DNA of 64,000 bases from Purpureocillium takamizusanense. Its lineage: Eukaryota; Ascomycota; Sordariomycetes; Hypocreales; Ophiocordycipitaceae. The notes below the pieces were generated by a model. The model did not search any database and was not told the DNA's origin. It saw only the letters and a program-made list of their open reading frames with translations. This document shows positions 44,401-57,913 of this stretch, in pieces. The position numbers and the translations under genes are program-made. The stretch is taken from assembly GCF_022605165.1 (NCBI RefSeq), contig NC_063070.1, forward strand, positions 186,001-250,000, given 5' to 3'. Position 1 is the stretch's first letter; each line of letters begins with the position of its first letter.

Positions 44401-46612
44401 GATACCGGACGCGTGTTGGACCATCGTGTCGGAGTACTCCGTACCTGGGCCCGTGCTGATGGAATAATATACACTTATGTGGTGGGTGTGGTGTGTGAGA
44501 AGCGCAAAGTAGGTACCTGACCTTGCCTGCATCAAGACACGAAGAACATTGATAGGCGAAGGTACAGGTAGTACTAGTAGTACATACTATACTACTAGCG
44601 ACAGTACTGTCCCATGCTTCGGAACGAGAATGGCGGCGGGCGTAGGCGCAGCCTAGAGCCACTTGCGGGTGACCACTTCGCCGCCGCCCTGGGCTTGGCT
44701 CCGGCACGCTGACAACCTTGTGTGTATCGGGGCTGGGAGTCACCTCGAAGCTGCTGCAGTGGGCCAGCGGGCAGCGTCATCCGGCACAGTGCAGTAGTAC
44801 TTCTGGCCTGACCGCCGGCAGAGCCTGCGGGGCCTCGGAGCAAAGGTCATGGAGGAACGGTATTGGGGACATTGGCACTGTGCCGCTCCAGATGGGGTGG
44901 GCTGGGACGTCCGCTGAAAAGCCCATCACGGAGGGGGATGGGGGTGTGCTGGTGCTGGTGCTGGTGCCGCCTACCTCGGAGTGTGCGGGTGCGGGTGTTC
45001 TGGGCCCCTCCCTCCCACTCATCCGTCGCCTCACCAGGCCCACGCCCTCCCTACCCACGAGGGGCGGCAGGTACGGCCAGAGTACCTGCGACGCAACCCA
45101 GCCCAGTGCTTGGTACCTGGCCGTACCGTACCCGTATAGCCCGCCTTCCCTCGGGAGAGAGGAGGGAGACGTGGAGGGATGATCTTTTTTTGGAGGGGCA
45201 TGATGCGAAACGACGTGGGCAAGAACGGCAGCCGACTTTGCCTCACTCGAGGCCAAGGTACTTAAGGGCAGCGTCGCCGTGTCGTGGCTCGTCCCGTGGA
45301 GCGGCCTGGCCCCTTGACCTCGTTGACCTCACCAATCTCCCCCCCTCTCCCCCCTCGAGACGTCGGCAATTGCTGTCTCGTCACCGTCAATTGGTGTCCG
45401 CTCGCATCATTACATTGCATCTGTTACGCCAAGCCAGCTTTTGCTGCCTCACGTCCCTTCCATCCTCTTCGTCCTCATCTCGCCTATTGGCGCACCCCTT
45501 TGACATCTAACAAGCACTGCACGCGCAACTAGCCTTGCTTGCCTGGACAAGCGAAGGTATGTCAGCTTTGCCCCAGTCTCAGCCCCCTCCCGTCGCCATG
45601 AGCCGCAGAGCCTCGAGTCTCCCCGCTGTGCGTGGGCGCCTCCGTTGCTTAGCCGAGCTATTTCCAGCCGTGGATGACGCTCCACTGAGCTCAGGGCTGT
45701 GCCTCCGGCACGGCCGACGGACGGGAGATGGCCAGGCAAGGCAGCTGAGCTGCGCAAGCCCAGTGAAGAAAAAGCCGGGCTTCTTGGCTGACCACAACGG
45801 CGTCACAGATACGTGCTCCAATCTCAGACATAAAGCCGCGTGGTGGCCGTCGCATTTTCTCTTCCCGGTCGAATCCCGCGTGTCTGTCACCTGTCTCGTC
45901 GCCTGCCACACCTACCTCCCACACCTTCGAGAAACCGATTTTGCCCCGCCACCGTACCCCGCCAACTCGGCTGCCACATTCCGAGTTGCATTGCATCGAT
46001 CGCCCCCCGACCTGCATCCGGACAACCCACCTTCTACGTCAGCGTGTCTCCTCGACAAGCTGGCGCAACCACTTCTGTGATTTTGACTGAAGAGAGGTTG
46101 AACGTCGCGCTACGGCACGGACGGATCATCTCAGCGGCAGCAGGATCAAAAGGTACGTGCAATTGGCTTGTCACCGTGTCATGTGGCCGCGTCTCGTGTG
46201 CGTCCTGGGGTGGCACGGCCCTGGGCCGCCGTGCTAAGGGCATCGTCTCTACCGTGCTCCCGGCATCCGGCTATCCCGCCGAGCCGGACTTGAGATGACG
46301 GCTGTCTTTGCCAGCCCTGCCTTGTTGGTCACGGGATCCCTCACTCGCATGCCCCTTGTGCCCCTGGTTGGGGCTGACTGCGCCTCGATTGCCATTCGTT
46401 GGTGCCAGGAAGCCCGCCTCTGCCACCCAACTTACACGAGTTTGGCTTGGGCTGTGCTTCGCAACTGGCAGTTCGTTTCGTGTCTATCGACTCGACTGCT
46501 ATAAATTTGGCAGAACGCGGAACATTTTGTTCAATGGGGCCTTGTCTTTTGGGTCCTTGCAAGATACCCTCTGTTTCCGCCGGCCATCGCTACTGGACAA
46601 TTAATCGTGCCA
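38438..46612. other. Gene-poor stretch of about 8.2 kb upstream of the NAD-GDH gene
   Basis: I see no supportable gene. Open frames, including a 278-codon minus-strand one at 42348-43184, have random composition and no recognisable motif. The stretch contains CTCGC repeats near 40681-40706, GCAC repeats at about 41214-41231, a two-copy stem-loop motif at 41544-41599, CTGGTG repeats near 44948-44971 and GGTACCTAC-like clusters at about 44127-44168 and 44510-44597. The final 1 kb before the GDH gene has donor-like GTATGT at 45557 and GTACGT at 46151 and an acceptor-like TTGGCAG ending at 46513. It may therefore be a spliced 5' leader. Confidence 0.6.
41544..41599 (+). repeat. Two tandem copies of a GGGGGTAAT...AAACC stem-loop motif
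   Basis: The motif TGGGGGTAATGAAAACC at 41546 recurs 32 bp later as TGGGGGTAATAGAAACC. The second copy forms a perfect 7-bp stem, CCTGGGG (41576-41582) with CCCCAGG (41593-41599), and a 10-nt loop. No known RNA family was recognised. Confidence 0.6.
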
Positions 46613-49600
46613 ATGGAGGCAATGATGGCTGACACGTCGCCCCTTAGCAGGTTCCCCGACTACGTTGATCCCCTACGAAAGAAAAAGAGAACCATCATGG
46701 CGACATCTGTCCCAAAACTCAAGGCTCTGGCCAATGTCCAGTCCGAGGAGTCTAGTCGTGGACCGTCACCGCAACCTACCCACTTCAGCGTGCCCTTGAT
46801 GTCCAATACCAACGGCAATGGCAACCGCGTTCTTCGGTCAGCCACCGTCGGCTATGTTGCTCCAGAGTTCACCGGAAAGCTTGAGCAGATGAAGGCTGGT
46901 GAGTCGACCCCCCGCCAGGCCGTGCTCTCAATTGTGTAGCACTTTTCACTAACATTATGCGTCGTAGTCAAGGATATCATCGTTCAGGCCGGATGGATAC
47001 CCGAATCCCTCGTCGAGGAACAGATCCGCTGGTTCTACGAACAGCTTGGCATTGACGATGTCTACTTCCACATTGAGACTCCCGACGTCATTGCTAGCCA
47101 GATCACCTCGCTCTACGCCGCCAAGGTGGCTGCCTACTCGCGAGAGGACAAGCGGGAAGAGATCCGCCTGGACATGGAGGCTAATGATCACGCCATCTAT
47201 ATTGACACCAGCGAGCCCGGAAAGGGTCATGTTGGCGGCCCCAGATATGAGTCGCGCCTCGAAGCCAAGTACCTCGACCACCAGGGCAGGACCAAGTACC
47301 GTGTAGAGACGTTCCGGTCTCCGGCAGTCATTGGCGCCAGCCCCAACTCCAAGGCTACCCTGCGCTGTTATTTCGTCTACCAGTGCCAGTTCAAGCAGAG
47401 CGTCGAGGCCACGGACCCAAAAGAGACCAACATTGAGCTCATCTCTGACAGTGGCTTCTGGCAAAAGGCGACGGACAACACCAAGCAAATCTACCAGGAG
47501 ATTATCGAGCTGGCTGTCAACCGGGCTGGACCCGTAATTGAGGTCTTCGACATCGAAGGCGTCGCAGAGAAGCGTCTTGTTGTCGCCTTCCGGACACGCA
47601 CTGCTCGCGGCATGTTCTCCGCCCTCAGTGACCTGTACCACTATTACGGCGTTACCAGCTCCAGGAAGTACGTGGAGCAGTTCTCCAACGGTATCACCGT
47701 CATGAGCATTTACCTCCGACCGGCCACCCACCTGGACGGATACTTCCCACCCCTCGATGAGTCGATTTACCAAATCACCAAGGAGATCTCTCTCCTGTAC
47801 TGCCTTCCCCAGAACAAGTTCCACAACCTCTTCGCTGTTGGCGATCTCAGCCTCCAGGAGGCCGTGTACGCTCATTCGGCATGGGTCTTCGTGCAGCATT
47901 TCCTCAATCGGTTGGGCCCCGAGTACGCATCGCTGTCGGAGATTCTGAGCATCACCGATACCGCCCAGGCTGCCTTGCTGTCTAAGCTTAAGCGGCGTCT
48001 CCGCACGGAGACCTTCACCCCGGACTACATCCTGGAGATCATCCAGAACTATCCCGGCCTCGTGAGGTCATTGTACGCATCTTTTGCCAGCATCCATCTC
48101 GGCAATGGGCCTGAGGAGCAGATCGTGGCCCCTACGCCCAAGGTTGAGGTCTTGTCAGACGAGAGGCTCAAGGAGACTATCTCCAAGACCGTCTCCAACG
48201 AGCACGACGAAATGGTCATGACTGCGTTCCGCGTCTTCAACAACGCCATCCTCAAGACCAACTACTTCACTCCTACAAAGGTCGCTCTCAGCTTCCGGTT
48301 GGACCCCTCCTTCCTACCGGAAGTTGAGTACCCTCGACGTCTTTATGGCATGTTCCTTGTCATTGGTGCCGAGTCCAGGGGCTTTCACCTGCGCTTCCGG
48401 GATGTCTCCCGCGGTGGTATCCGAATCGTCAAGTCCCGCAGCAAGGAGGCCTATGGCATCAATGCGCGAAATCTCTTCGACGAGAACTACGGCCTGGCCA
48501 GCACTCAGCAGCGCAAGAACAAGGACATCCCCGAAGGCGGTTCCAAGGGCGTCATCCTGCTGGACCCCAAGCAGCAGGACAAGGCTCAGGAAGCCTTTGA
48601 GAAATACATTGACAGTATTCTAGACCTCCTCCTTCCGGCTGTGAGCCCGGGCATCAAGAACAAGCTCGTGGACCTGTATGGCAAGGAGGAGATCCTCTTC
48701 ATGGGTCCCGACGAGAACACAGCCGACCTGGTTGACTGGGCCACCGAGCACGCGCGTGCTCGTGGTGCCCCGTGGTGGAAGTCGTTTTTCACCGGCAAGT
48801 CCCAGAAGCTGGGCGGCATTCCCCACGACAAGTACGGCATGACCACACTCTCGGTCCGCGAGTACGTCAAGGGTATCTACAGGAAGCTCGAGCTCGACCC
48901 CTCCCAGGTCCGCAAGATGCAGACTGGCGGCCCTGATGGTGATCTCGGCAGCAATGAAATCCTTCTTGGCAACGAGAAGTGGACTGCCATTGTTGACGGC
49001 TCCGGTGTTCTGGCGGACCCCAACGGCCTGGACAAGGACGAGTTGGTCCGCCTGGCCAAGAAGCGCGCCATGATCAGCGAGTACGACATGACCAAGGTGT
49101 CCAAGGACGGATATCGCGTCCTCTGCGAGGAGAATAACATCACTCTTCCCAACGGCGAGGTCGTGACCAACGGCACGTCTTTCCGCAACACATACCACCT
49201 GCGGGACACCGGTATGACGGATGCCTTTGTTCCCTGCGGTGGCCGCCCCGAGTCGATCGACCTCATCTCGGTCAACAGACTCATCAAGGACGGAAAGACG
49301 ACGATTCCTTATATCGTCGAGGGCGCCAACCTGTTCATCACCCAGGACGCGAAGCTCCGTCTCGAGGCGGCCGGTTGCATTCTGTACAAGGACGCCTCAG
49401 CGAACAAGGGTGGTGTCACCTCGTCGTCTCTCGAGGTCCTGGCCTCGCTGTCCTTTGACGATGCTGGCTTCGTCGAGAACATGTGCGTGGACGCCAAAAC
49501 TGGCCAGCCGCCTCAGTTCTACAACGACTACGTCCGTGAGGTGCAGGCCAAGATTCGCGAGAATGCCCGTCTGGAGTTTGAGGCCATTTGGCGTGAGCAT

Positions 49601-50036
49601 GAGACCACTGGTACTCCGCGATCCATCCTGTCGGACAAGCTCTCCATCGCCATCACGGACCTTGACGAGGAGCTTCAGAAGTCTGACCTGTGGACCAACC
49701 CCAAGATCCGTCGCGCTGTGTTGCAAGACGCACTTCCCTCCCTTCTGCAGCAGAAGATTGGCCTCGACACAATCATGGAGCGCGTGCCGGAGAACTACCT
49801 GCGTAGCATTTTCGGCAGCTACCTCGCCAGCCGGTTCGTCTACGAGTTTGGTAGCGAGCCGAGCCAGTTTGCCTTCTTTGACTTGTGAGTTCGCCCTTGC
49901 CTTGAAAACGAACGAGAATGTTCTAGTTGACTGACTTGACTGCAGCATGTCGAAGCGCATGGCCAAGATCACGGGCCAGTCCAACGGAGCTGAGGGCGTT
50001 CGCAGAATGTCTGTGAGCGGCGGTGTTGGGCTGTAA
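46613..50036 (+). CDS. GDH2: NAD-specific glutamate dehydrogenase, large type
   Basis: The product oxidises glutamate to 2-oxoglutarate and ammonium with NAD, a catabolic step. Exons 46613-46898, 46968-49884 and 49946-50036 give 1097 residues, right for the ~115-kDa fungal class. The first ~100 residues are variable. The long N-terminal regulatory half is followed by the catalytic part: FRDVSRGGIRIVKSRS, DIPEGGSKGVILL with the Lys of the active-site region, ILFMGPDENTADLVDWAT, WWKSFFTGKSQKLGG, and the nucleotide-binding TGGPDGDLGSNEI at about 746. The C-terminus is FDFMSKRMAKITG, built by the last splice junction. I chose the ATG at 46613; other in-frame ATGs follow at residues 4 and 5. Cytosolic versus mitochondrial location cannot be read from the sequence. 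Confidence 0.96.
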
Positions 50037-53033
50037 AGGGAATGAGGTGATAGGGGAACGACCCTGCTACCCTCTCTGTAGGAGCAAGGCACATGACCCG
50101 CATGATTGGTTTCTTGTTATGATTGTGTCGATTTACGACGGGCACTCTGTTTCAAAAGCATGGCAGCCGGGGAGGCTGATGGGCATTGTCTTTGGGATTG
50201 AGAGGATTGGCGGGTTGGATCAAGAGCATGAGGCGCTGGCTCACTTTAAAGGCTGGCCACAGGGTCAGAAAAAGCAGCCGTAGAGACGGACTAGACTAAG
50301 AAAGAGGCCTGGCATACGACTAGACACTTTCGACTACTAATAGCATCATCATCACGACCTGGCGTGCTTTGTACATTTCACACGATTGGCATGTGCTACC
50401 GAGTTGAACAAATGCCGAGCTGGGACGTGGCCAAGTAATGCTTGTGATATGATATTACTAGCACCTCGTACTTGGTACATGGTAATATATATGCATGAAC
50501 GTGATGGAGAAGGGGTGGGTGGGCCCCCGAGATGGTTGTCGACAGCCCTTCGGCACTTGTAAGCGGCCGTTGTCGGGCGACGCAATCAGAAAGCTGTGCC
50601 TCGCGTGGGTGAGCAAACAGAAACAGGATGGATGGACGCGGATGTTGGTCCGGCCGGCCGGGCATCCTGTGAAGGGGGCAGGCAAGGCAGCAGCAGGGCA
50701 GAAGGGGGGAGAGCTGTTGGGCGCGGAGCAGAAGACGGAGTGATGATGGGGCGGCACGGCCGAAACCTAGACATGCATTCGCATTCACATTCACAACGTG
50801 CATGCCGTAATAAATTGTACTCGTGTGCGGTGTGGGGAAGGGACGAGGAAGCGTCGTCGCCGTACTGGGAGAGAGAAGAGTTTTGCGGTCCGTCCCTCGT
50901 TTTGGAGCCATGGAGCCGAGGACGAAGGCGTCAAAGAGAACAAACCAAGACCGAAAAAAAAAGAAGTTGGGCAAGATGATGGCGGTGATGCAGCATTACC
51001 GTATCCGTCCGTGTGTACCTTATGCATGTACTATCCGCCGTGCATGTACGAAGTACTGCAGCCGCTTGATGGACTGCTATTGTTAGGCACCCGGCAGATA
51101 ATCATGAGGTACCAACTTAGTGTAGGTAGGCACGCAGTGGGAAGGCTCAATCAAGGGTGGCGGGCTGCAAACCGCAACATGCAGGCAGGAAAAAAAACAA
51201 CGAAGGCGCCGCCCGAGACAGGTCGTATCCCATCCCGCGTCGGTGGGCGGGCGCAGCGGCATTGCGGGAGCGGACGTATTCCGTGGGGACAAGAGAAGTG
51301 ACAGATAAAAGGAGGGAAGAGACAGGACTAGTAGCGCGAAGTATGTATGTACGTACGTACTGTAGGTACCTACGAAGAGCAAAGGACAAGAGAGAGAAAA
51401 GCAACGATGGGAGGTTCACAGCCTAACATGGGATGGGACGACACGTCATGTCGCGGTTAAAGCGGAAGAAAAGCGAGAAAGCGAGGAGGAGATCGCGCGC
51501 GCAGGGGCAGCGGGAAACGGTTGTGCAGCGCAACGGCGACGGTAACGGCCTCCATCGTCTGCCCCCTTCCCCCGTCGAGAGAGGCTCTGCCCGTTGCACG
51601 CCGAGTCGCGCGTCGGCCCCCTAAGAGTTTGCTTTGACACGGCGGCACGTCTCTAAAAAAAAAAAAAAAACCGAAGACGACGGTTGCGATGGGAGTCCAG
51701 TGCGCGCGGGTATAAGGATGTGCTAGCTTCAACCCGGACCACGGAGCAGGGGGCAGACCTGCCGTTGAGCTTTGAAATGGGAGGTACCTAGCAAGCTGAG
51801 AGAGAGGTGCTGCGGGTGCTTCTGGCTCTGCTGGCGGCACAGCAGTGGTCACTTGAAGCTCAGGGAGGGACATGAGGGAAGCAAGCTGCTGAGAAAGCAT
51901 CTGCACGGCGCTGCACGCACACCTCGCTCAAACACAGGGGTTTTGTTTGGTGGTGCCTGGTGCCCGAGGCCATGAAAGGGGTTGAGCACCAGCCACAGGA
52001 GACGGGAGCCACCACCAGCTGCTGCTCCCGCATGCCGCGTGGGCAGCCACCCGAGCATCAGCCACCAACCGCCATGCCGCCACCAGCGGGGGCGGACGAC
52101 GCTGCCCCCTTTTGAAGCACACCCTTCCAACCTCAGTGGCTGCCGTCTCTGCTGTCCAGCGGCCAGGCGCCTGTAACACCAGCGAGGAGCGCCCCTGGCC
52201 ACCCCCGGCCCTCCCCTTCCCCCCGACTCCAGCTGAGGCCTTGACTCTTGTCCCTCCAGCACTTCAACAGGAGAAGGAGGGCCGGCCTGACACGTCCCTC
52301 CCCCCCCCACCCCTGTTCCGCCTCGTCTCCCTTCCCACTTCTTTCTCAATCCCAAGCGCCAGGGACACACACACCAAAAGTCACCCAATCCGCACGCTCC
52401 CTCACCCAGCGCACTGACGGGGGTCCCTCGCGACTCGCACCCGGCAGCTCTGCAGTGCCTGCATCCCACAGCACCTCAGCAACAACGCATCTTCTTTTTC
52501 TATCTCTCTCCCTACCTCCTTGCCCCTTCCTTGTACCACCGCGGCCACATGGCTCCAACCTTGCTGCGTGCCTCATCCTCATCCTCCTCCTCCTCCTCCT
52601 CCAAGCCGCGATCCTCGTAGCACCACAAATCACCACCACCCCGACAACGACGACCGACCCGACGCCGACCCGAGGGGTTGCCCTGTCTCCCTAGACGACG
52701 CCCACCCGCCACCCCCTTCCCTCGTACCCCAAATTTCGCTTCATGTCCGCCGTGGTTCGCCTGTCCGGGGTTATCTCGAATCAATCCGGAATAGCCTCAG
52801 CCCGACCAGCGTAGGGGAGCCCGGCCCGTCGTGGCACCCGTGGCGCCCGTGCCACGAGCAGCACCAGACGGCGTTTCAACTTTCGTACTGGACGAGGAAG
52901 CTGTCCGGCGAATCCCCCGCTGCCCACGACAATCACCAACGACGGGGGTCCCCATCCCGTCTTGGCTCCTGCCCTTTGTTCCAAGGAGACGCCTGTTCAA
53001 GCGCCCTTCTTCCCTTCTCCTGCCGTCGCCGCA
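50037..53033. other. Intergenic stretch: GDH2 3' flank and teaC promoter
   Basis: No supportable gene in 3 kb. It contains a run of about 15 A at 51656-51670 and, from 52180 to 52600, strongly C/T-rich sequence with CTC/TCC triplet repeats that is probably the promoter and leader of the downstream gene. Confidence 0.6.
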
Positions 53034-53195
53034 ATGACGAGGCCAACGATTGTCCGCGCCGGTAGGTTGCATCTCCCCTTCCTCCCTGCTTGCTTCCAAT
53101 TCGGCCTCAATGCGTGCCGCCCTGGTCCCCCCCCCCCTCCCCCCTGCCCTCCGTCTGCCGCCGAAAGTTCTCCTTGCGGGCTCCTGGCACACGAC

Positions 53196-53234
<39 letters not shown>

Positions 53235-56200
53235 GGTTTTGTCCTCGCATCCAACCGACGTTGCGTCCCAAGCCAACTTTGCGCCTTCTTGGCCCTCGTG
53301 CCACGCCGCTGAGCCTTGTTCCGAGCCGCTCGCTAACGTCCTCTCTCTTGTTGCTTCGTGCAAACAGACACGATCGACTTGCAAGATCACCGCGCTCCTT
53401 CGGCCAAGGATCACCACCACGCCACCGACGTCGCTTCAGGCGCCTCGTCTCCCGCCCCCTTGGGCCCTCACCAGGCCGAGACCCTCCGCGAAGTCGCCCA
53501 CGAGACGGCCGAGGAGGAGGCTCGCAGCCCGAGGGTTTCGTGGTCCAACGGCAAGGGCGGCGCCAACGGGGACGCCTTGCAACAGTATACCCGCGACGAC
53601 GATACCGCTTCCGACATGTACCGTCACGATAACCAGCAACACCACGAGGACGCCCTAGCCATCGCTCAGAATGGCGGCGTATCATCTTCGGACGAGGGTG
53701 ACCTCGACGGTGATGCCGATGGCGACCTCGACGACGACATGATGGATAAGATATCGAGTTCTCCTTCTATTGAAGATGGTGCGTTTCGCCCTGTTCAGGC
53801 ACCCGCGGCCTGGCCGCGTCGCGTCTCGTCTCTACCGTCCAATTTGGCATCCTCAAATGTTGTCATGCAAGCTTCGCGCCCCCGTCGAATCATGCTTCCA
53901 ACCCCTGTTGCAACCGAAGCCCCACCTCCACTTCCCAAGACAAGTGTACGCCTGCAAGACCTTGGAATTGCAGCCGCCGAGTGGCAATGCAGACGTCATC
54001 ATCTTCCTCGTGGTAAGCATGCAAGATTGCGACGAACCAATTTCGACAACGGACGGAACCGCTCCCGCGAGCGCACTAACCACGACGCAAACGAAGCCCA
54101 CGCCGACGATGATACCAGCGAAGAGGACTCGAGCTCGTTGTCAAGCTTCCCCGACCACAAGCCTGGTGCACAGGAATAGAGTTCCATGACACAGGCGGGG
54201 CCTGCTTCGAGGCAGACGAGTCACGAGCTTGGTCCATCGGTACATGGGCAGACGGATATCCCTCCATCTCCAAGCTTGCAGAGGCTGATCGACGGGAGCG
54301 ACGCTGGCGGCTACGACTCCGACGGGGCGCCCCTCACCTTTCCATATGAGCCCTCAGAGGAAGATGATGACATTGACTTTTCTGTCCCTGACAAGACGCG
54401 TTCAATTCCTCATAGCTGCACGGACGAATGCTTACAGAACGCAGAGGATATTGATTTCGAGTTTGTCTATGCGCTGCACACCTTCGTGGCCACCGTTGAG
54501 GGCCAGGCGAACGCGACGAAGGGCGACACCATGGTCCTGCTCGACGACAGCAACAGCTACTGGTGGCTTGTACGAGTTGTCAAGGACAGTAGCATAGGTA
54601 ATTTACACCCATCGTGACGCGGGTGCCTGGGACGGCCATTGACATCGCTCGAATACAGGCTATCTGCCGGCAGAGCACATTGAGACGCCTACCGAGAGGC
54701 TGGCACGGCTCAATAAACACAGAAATATTGATGTAGGTAGCCTTCGTGCCTCTGCGCTTCTGTGCTGACTCAGACGAACAAAAGCTCTCTGCTACTATGC
54801 TTGGTGATCAAGCTCAGAAGCAGAAGAACTCGTTCAAGTCAATCCGGAGACGACGGAAGACGGTAACCTTTGCCGACCCGACATACGTCGACTACTCTGA
54901 TTTCGACTACTCGACCGATGAAGAAGACATTGAAGAACTCTTCGGGCCACATCCGACAGCCGCCGCCCAGCAGAAAGAACGCCAAAAGCAAGATCAGCAG
55001 CAGAGCAGTCAACACGTCTCCACCGAGGATGAAGTTGAGGAGAGTGCCAGGGTGGAGCCTCTCAAGACGCGGGCAACCAAGGAGGATACGACTGCCGATC
55101 CAGTGAAAGAGGAGCCAGGGTCCCAGAATGAGACACGCGACAGCGATGAAGTCGTCGAGAAGCTGGAAGGCCCCAGTAGGTCAAGAAATGGCACGGTCCG
55201 CAACACAGACAGTTTCTTTAAGGATGAAACTGTCGAAACCAAGAAGATCACACTCACGCCAAACCTGTTACGCGACGACAATACGCCGCGAGAGTCGTCA
55301 GAATCGGCCACCCGAGACGGCAAGTCGAGATCTAGTCTGGATAAATTGGACAAGGAGCTAGTCTCCGACAAGGACAGAAAGAAGGCGGGCAAGGATAAGG
55401 ATAAGAAGGACAAGGACAAGAAGCCCAGTGCAATCCGGAGCTTCTTCTCGCGGAAAGACAAGAAAAAGACGTCCGAGGAGGATGACGAGTCTTTTGGAAA
55501 GCGGTCCATGGATATCATCTCCGAATCCAGAGACAGCGACGATCGCACGGCCGAGGAGCTGGTCTCGGACAAATCCGCCGCCGTCCAAAAAGCTTCCGGG
55601 AAGCTGCAGAAGGCTGCCCCGACCGCAAAGCCACCCAGCAGCAACACTGGTCCAAAGTCTGTGGAGCTCTCTTCCTATCTTGCCGAGGGTCGGACAAACG
55701 ACGTCTCGAACGTACCGCCGACCTCGATGCGCATTGTCGACCCGGAGTCTCAGACCACGCAGGAAACGACAACTGGGAACCAGCAAGGCGGAGGAGAGGT
55801 CACTCGCGAGCGCTCCTCGTCCAACGCTGCTCAGCAGGTCATGGCCAAGATCTTGCCAACACGGACGGCGAGCACGACCTCTGATGCCAAACCACAAAAG
55901 ACGGTCAAGGCGAAGACACGCATGGAACTCGAAGCGTCCGATAGCTCCGAAGTCGAAGATGCGCCGACGGAACGCAGCCAACCAGGGGCTCCAGATTCCG
56001 CACAGAGGGATGAGAAGCAGATTCGTGATAAGCCTACACGGCCACAACTCCCAGGAGCTTATCCTGATAGTTATCAAACGACGTCGACGTTGGCGAGCGA
56101 CAGCACAGTCACGCCGCAACAGGCGCAGCAAACCTTCTCTGACGAACCCTACACGTCGCCTTCAAACTCATCAGCACCCCCAGCTCTGGTTGTCGATACT

Positions 56201-56584
56201 TCATCGCCAGAAGCCGGCTCCCCCGAGGCCTCCCCATCGCCAGCCCAATCCCATCCATCGAATGGCAACCAAAAGGATGGTTCAGGAAACAGAGAGCCAA
56301 CATGGGACGACAACAAGTTGCGAGCGTTCTTCGACGAGACAGATCACATTCGCGACTTATTGGCTGTGGTCTACGACAAGTCGGATGTTGAGCCCGTGAG
56401 CAGCGACCACCCCGCCATCGGCGGCCTGTTCCGCGAGCAAAATGCCAAACTGGCCGAAATAACAACGGTAAGAGGCCCTAGCTGTAGACTGCAGCTTTTG
56501 TCTAACTATGCATTCCCGTAGCAACTGGACAATATGCTGGGCGACTGGCTAGCCAGGAAACAAAGGCTCCGGGGCACGATATAG
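53034..56584 (+). CDS. teaC: SH3-domain cell-polarity protein, TeaC/Tea4/Bud14 type (middle of model unresolved)
   Basis: Tea4/TeaC/Bud14 proteins mark cell ends and link microtubule tips, formins and PP1. Secure exons are 53034-53061, 53368-53778, one ending at 54597, 54659-54732, 54785-56467 and 56522-56584. The SH3 domain is unmistakable: DFEFVYALHTFVATVEGQAN, DTMVLLDDSNSYWWLVRVV, then GYLPAEHIETPTERLARLN and KHRNID|LSATMLGDQ. A Lys/Asp/Ser-rich, largely disordered tail follows, ending near DNMLGDWLARKQRLRGTI. The N-terminus is acidic with His-rich patches. Between 53779 and 54186 the model is unclear. An intron with a GTGCGT donor starts at 53779, and the same frame meets a TAG at 54177-54179 just before the SH3-side exon resumes. 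An extra intron or a real disruption must explain this. Confidence 0.83.
53198..53234 (+). repeat. CAGC tetranucleotide repeat in teaC intron 1
   Basis: About nine AGCC units lie within the first intron (53062-53367) of the SH3-protein gene. Confidence 0.9.
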
Positions 56585-57913
56585 GTACAGTGAGCCAGGT
56601 TTCTTGAGCTCCTGAGTGGCCGCGGCAGCCGAGACGTTTCCAGCTCTCATGAAGCCTTGCGCGATGAGATCATGTAGTTTGGAGACGGGCTGACCGCCCA
56701 CTCATGGGCCTGGATCCCTCAGAATGAGGTGCAGCATGACAGCTTCGGCTAATTGCACGACATCTTGGCATGAGTGACACGGCACGAAGGTGCTTCTTCC
56801 TCGTTTTATTTTCTTTGGCACGCCGACATGACTTACAATGCATGCACGAAACGATCTGGAAAAGGGATTAGCTGCTTCACAGCCGAGCGACACGGGAGTT
56901 CCACAAGGGACGTCGTCATGGATTGGACTCGCGCTCGCTCGCTTTGATTTTATCCTTCCCTGTATTTCTCTCCCTCCCTTGCATTGGCGCGAGGTGGGGA
57001 CATCGTGGTTGGGCGAGACTGGCCGTGTTTCGTCTCTGCCTGACAATTTTGTGCTCACCGTCGTTGGGTTTTGTTTTCTTTTTTGATGATTCATGGCATT
57101 GGACGCCGTCGGCTTGGCTAGGGCGATGGATGGGAGGTACGGTGCTCGGTGATACCCGATGTGGATCGTGCAGGAGGGTGGGGAGGAGGCGTGTAGGAGG
57201 AGACGGGGATGTTGTGCGGTATCTTGTCAGTGGCTTGTATAGTAGTCTGCTGCATAAAGCTCAAGGCGGCGTTGGTGATTCAAAATCAAACCGAGGTTGC
57301 GGCGAGTGGGTGAAACGCACGAGAAACAACATGGCCATCGTCTTCATTTGTGTAGGTTGAGGACTGCGGTGAACCGAGTATAGTTAGGTGCCGATCTTGG
57401 CCCTCAGCTGGCGACTCATGGCCAGTTGATTTGCTTGACTTGGCCATGATGAGTACGAGGCGTGAATTATGATATAGTCGGAACAAGGATATACATCATC
57501 ACGTTGTCAACGCAGGGCGCACACAAGGTGCCAACGGCGTGTCGTCAATAGGTGCGTCATATTCTCTCTAGCAGTGGACAAATACAATGCCAGGAGATCC
57601 CGTGTCCGCGCCCCGTCAAGTGCGATAAGAGCAACAAACGTTTTTACCCGTCAACGCAACGCAAAACCCCATTCCCGATGCAACCCGTTTGTTTGTTTGG
57701 TGGCCAAAGCAGAAAGGAGAAGGAGGAGGAAGGGAGGGAGGAGAGAGGTGGAACAGTTGGTTCCAGAACCGCAAATCGAGTTTTTTTTTCTCGGATTCTT
57801 TTCCCAATATGAAACCACCTCCGCTGCCGCCACCCTCGCTCGTCGTTGGTTTCCCCCGGCTGTGGTAAAACACCTTCCCCTGGGGCAAGGTTTTCTCTCT
57901 CGCCTCTCCCCTT
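56585..57913. other. Convergent intergenic stretch teaC/RPL32
   Basis: No supportable gene in 1.3 kb. It carries the 3' ends of both genes, with T-rich sequence near 57066-57085. Confidence 0.6.
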
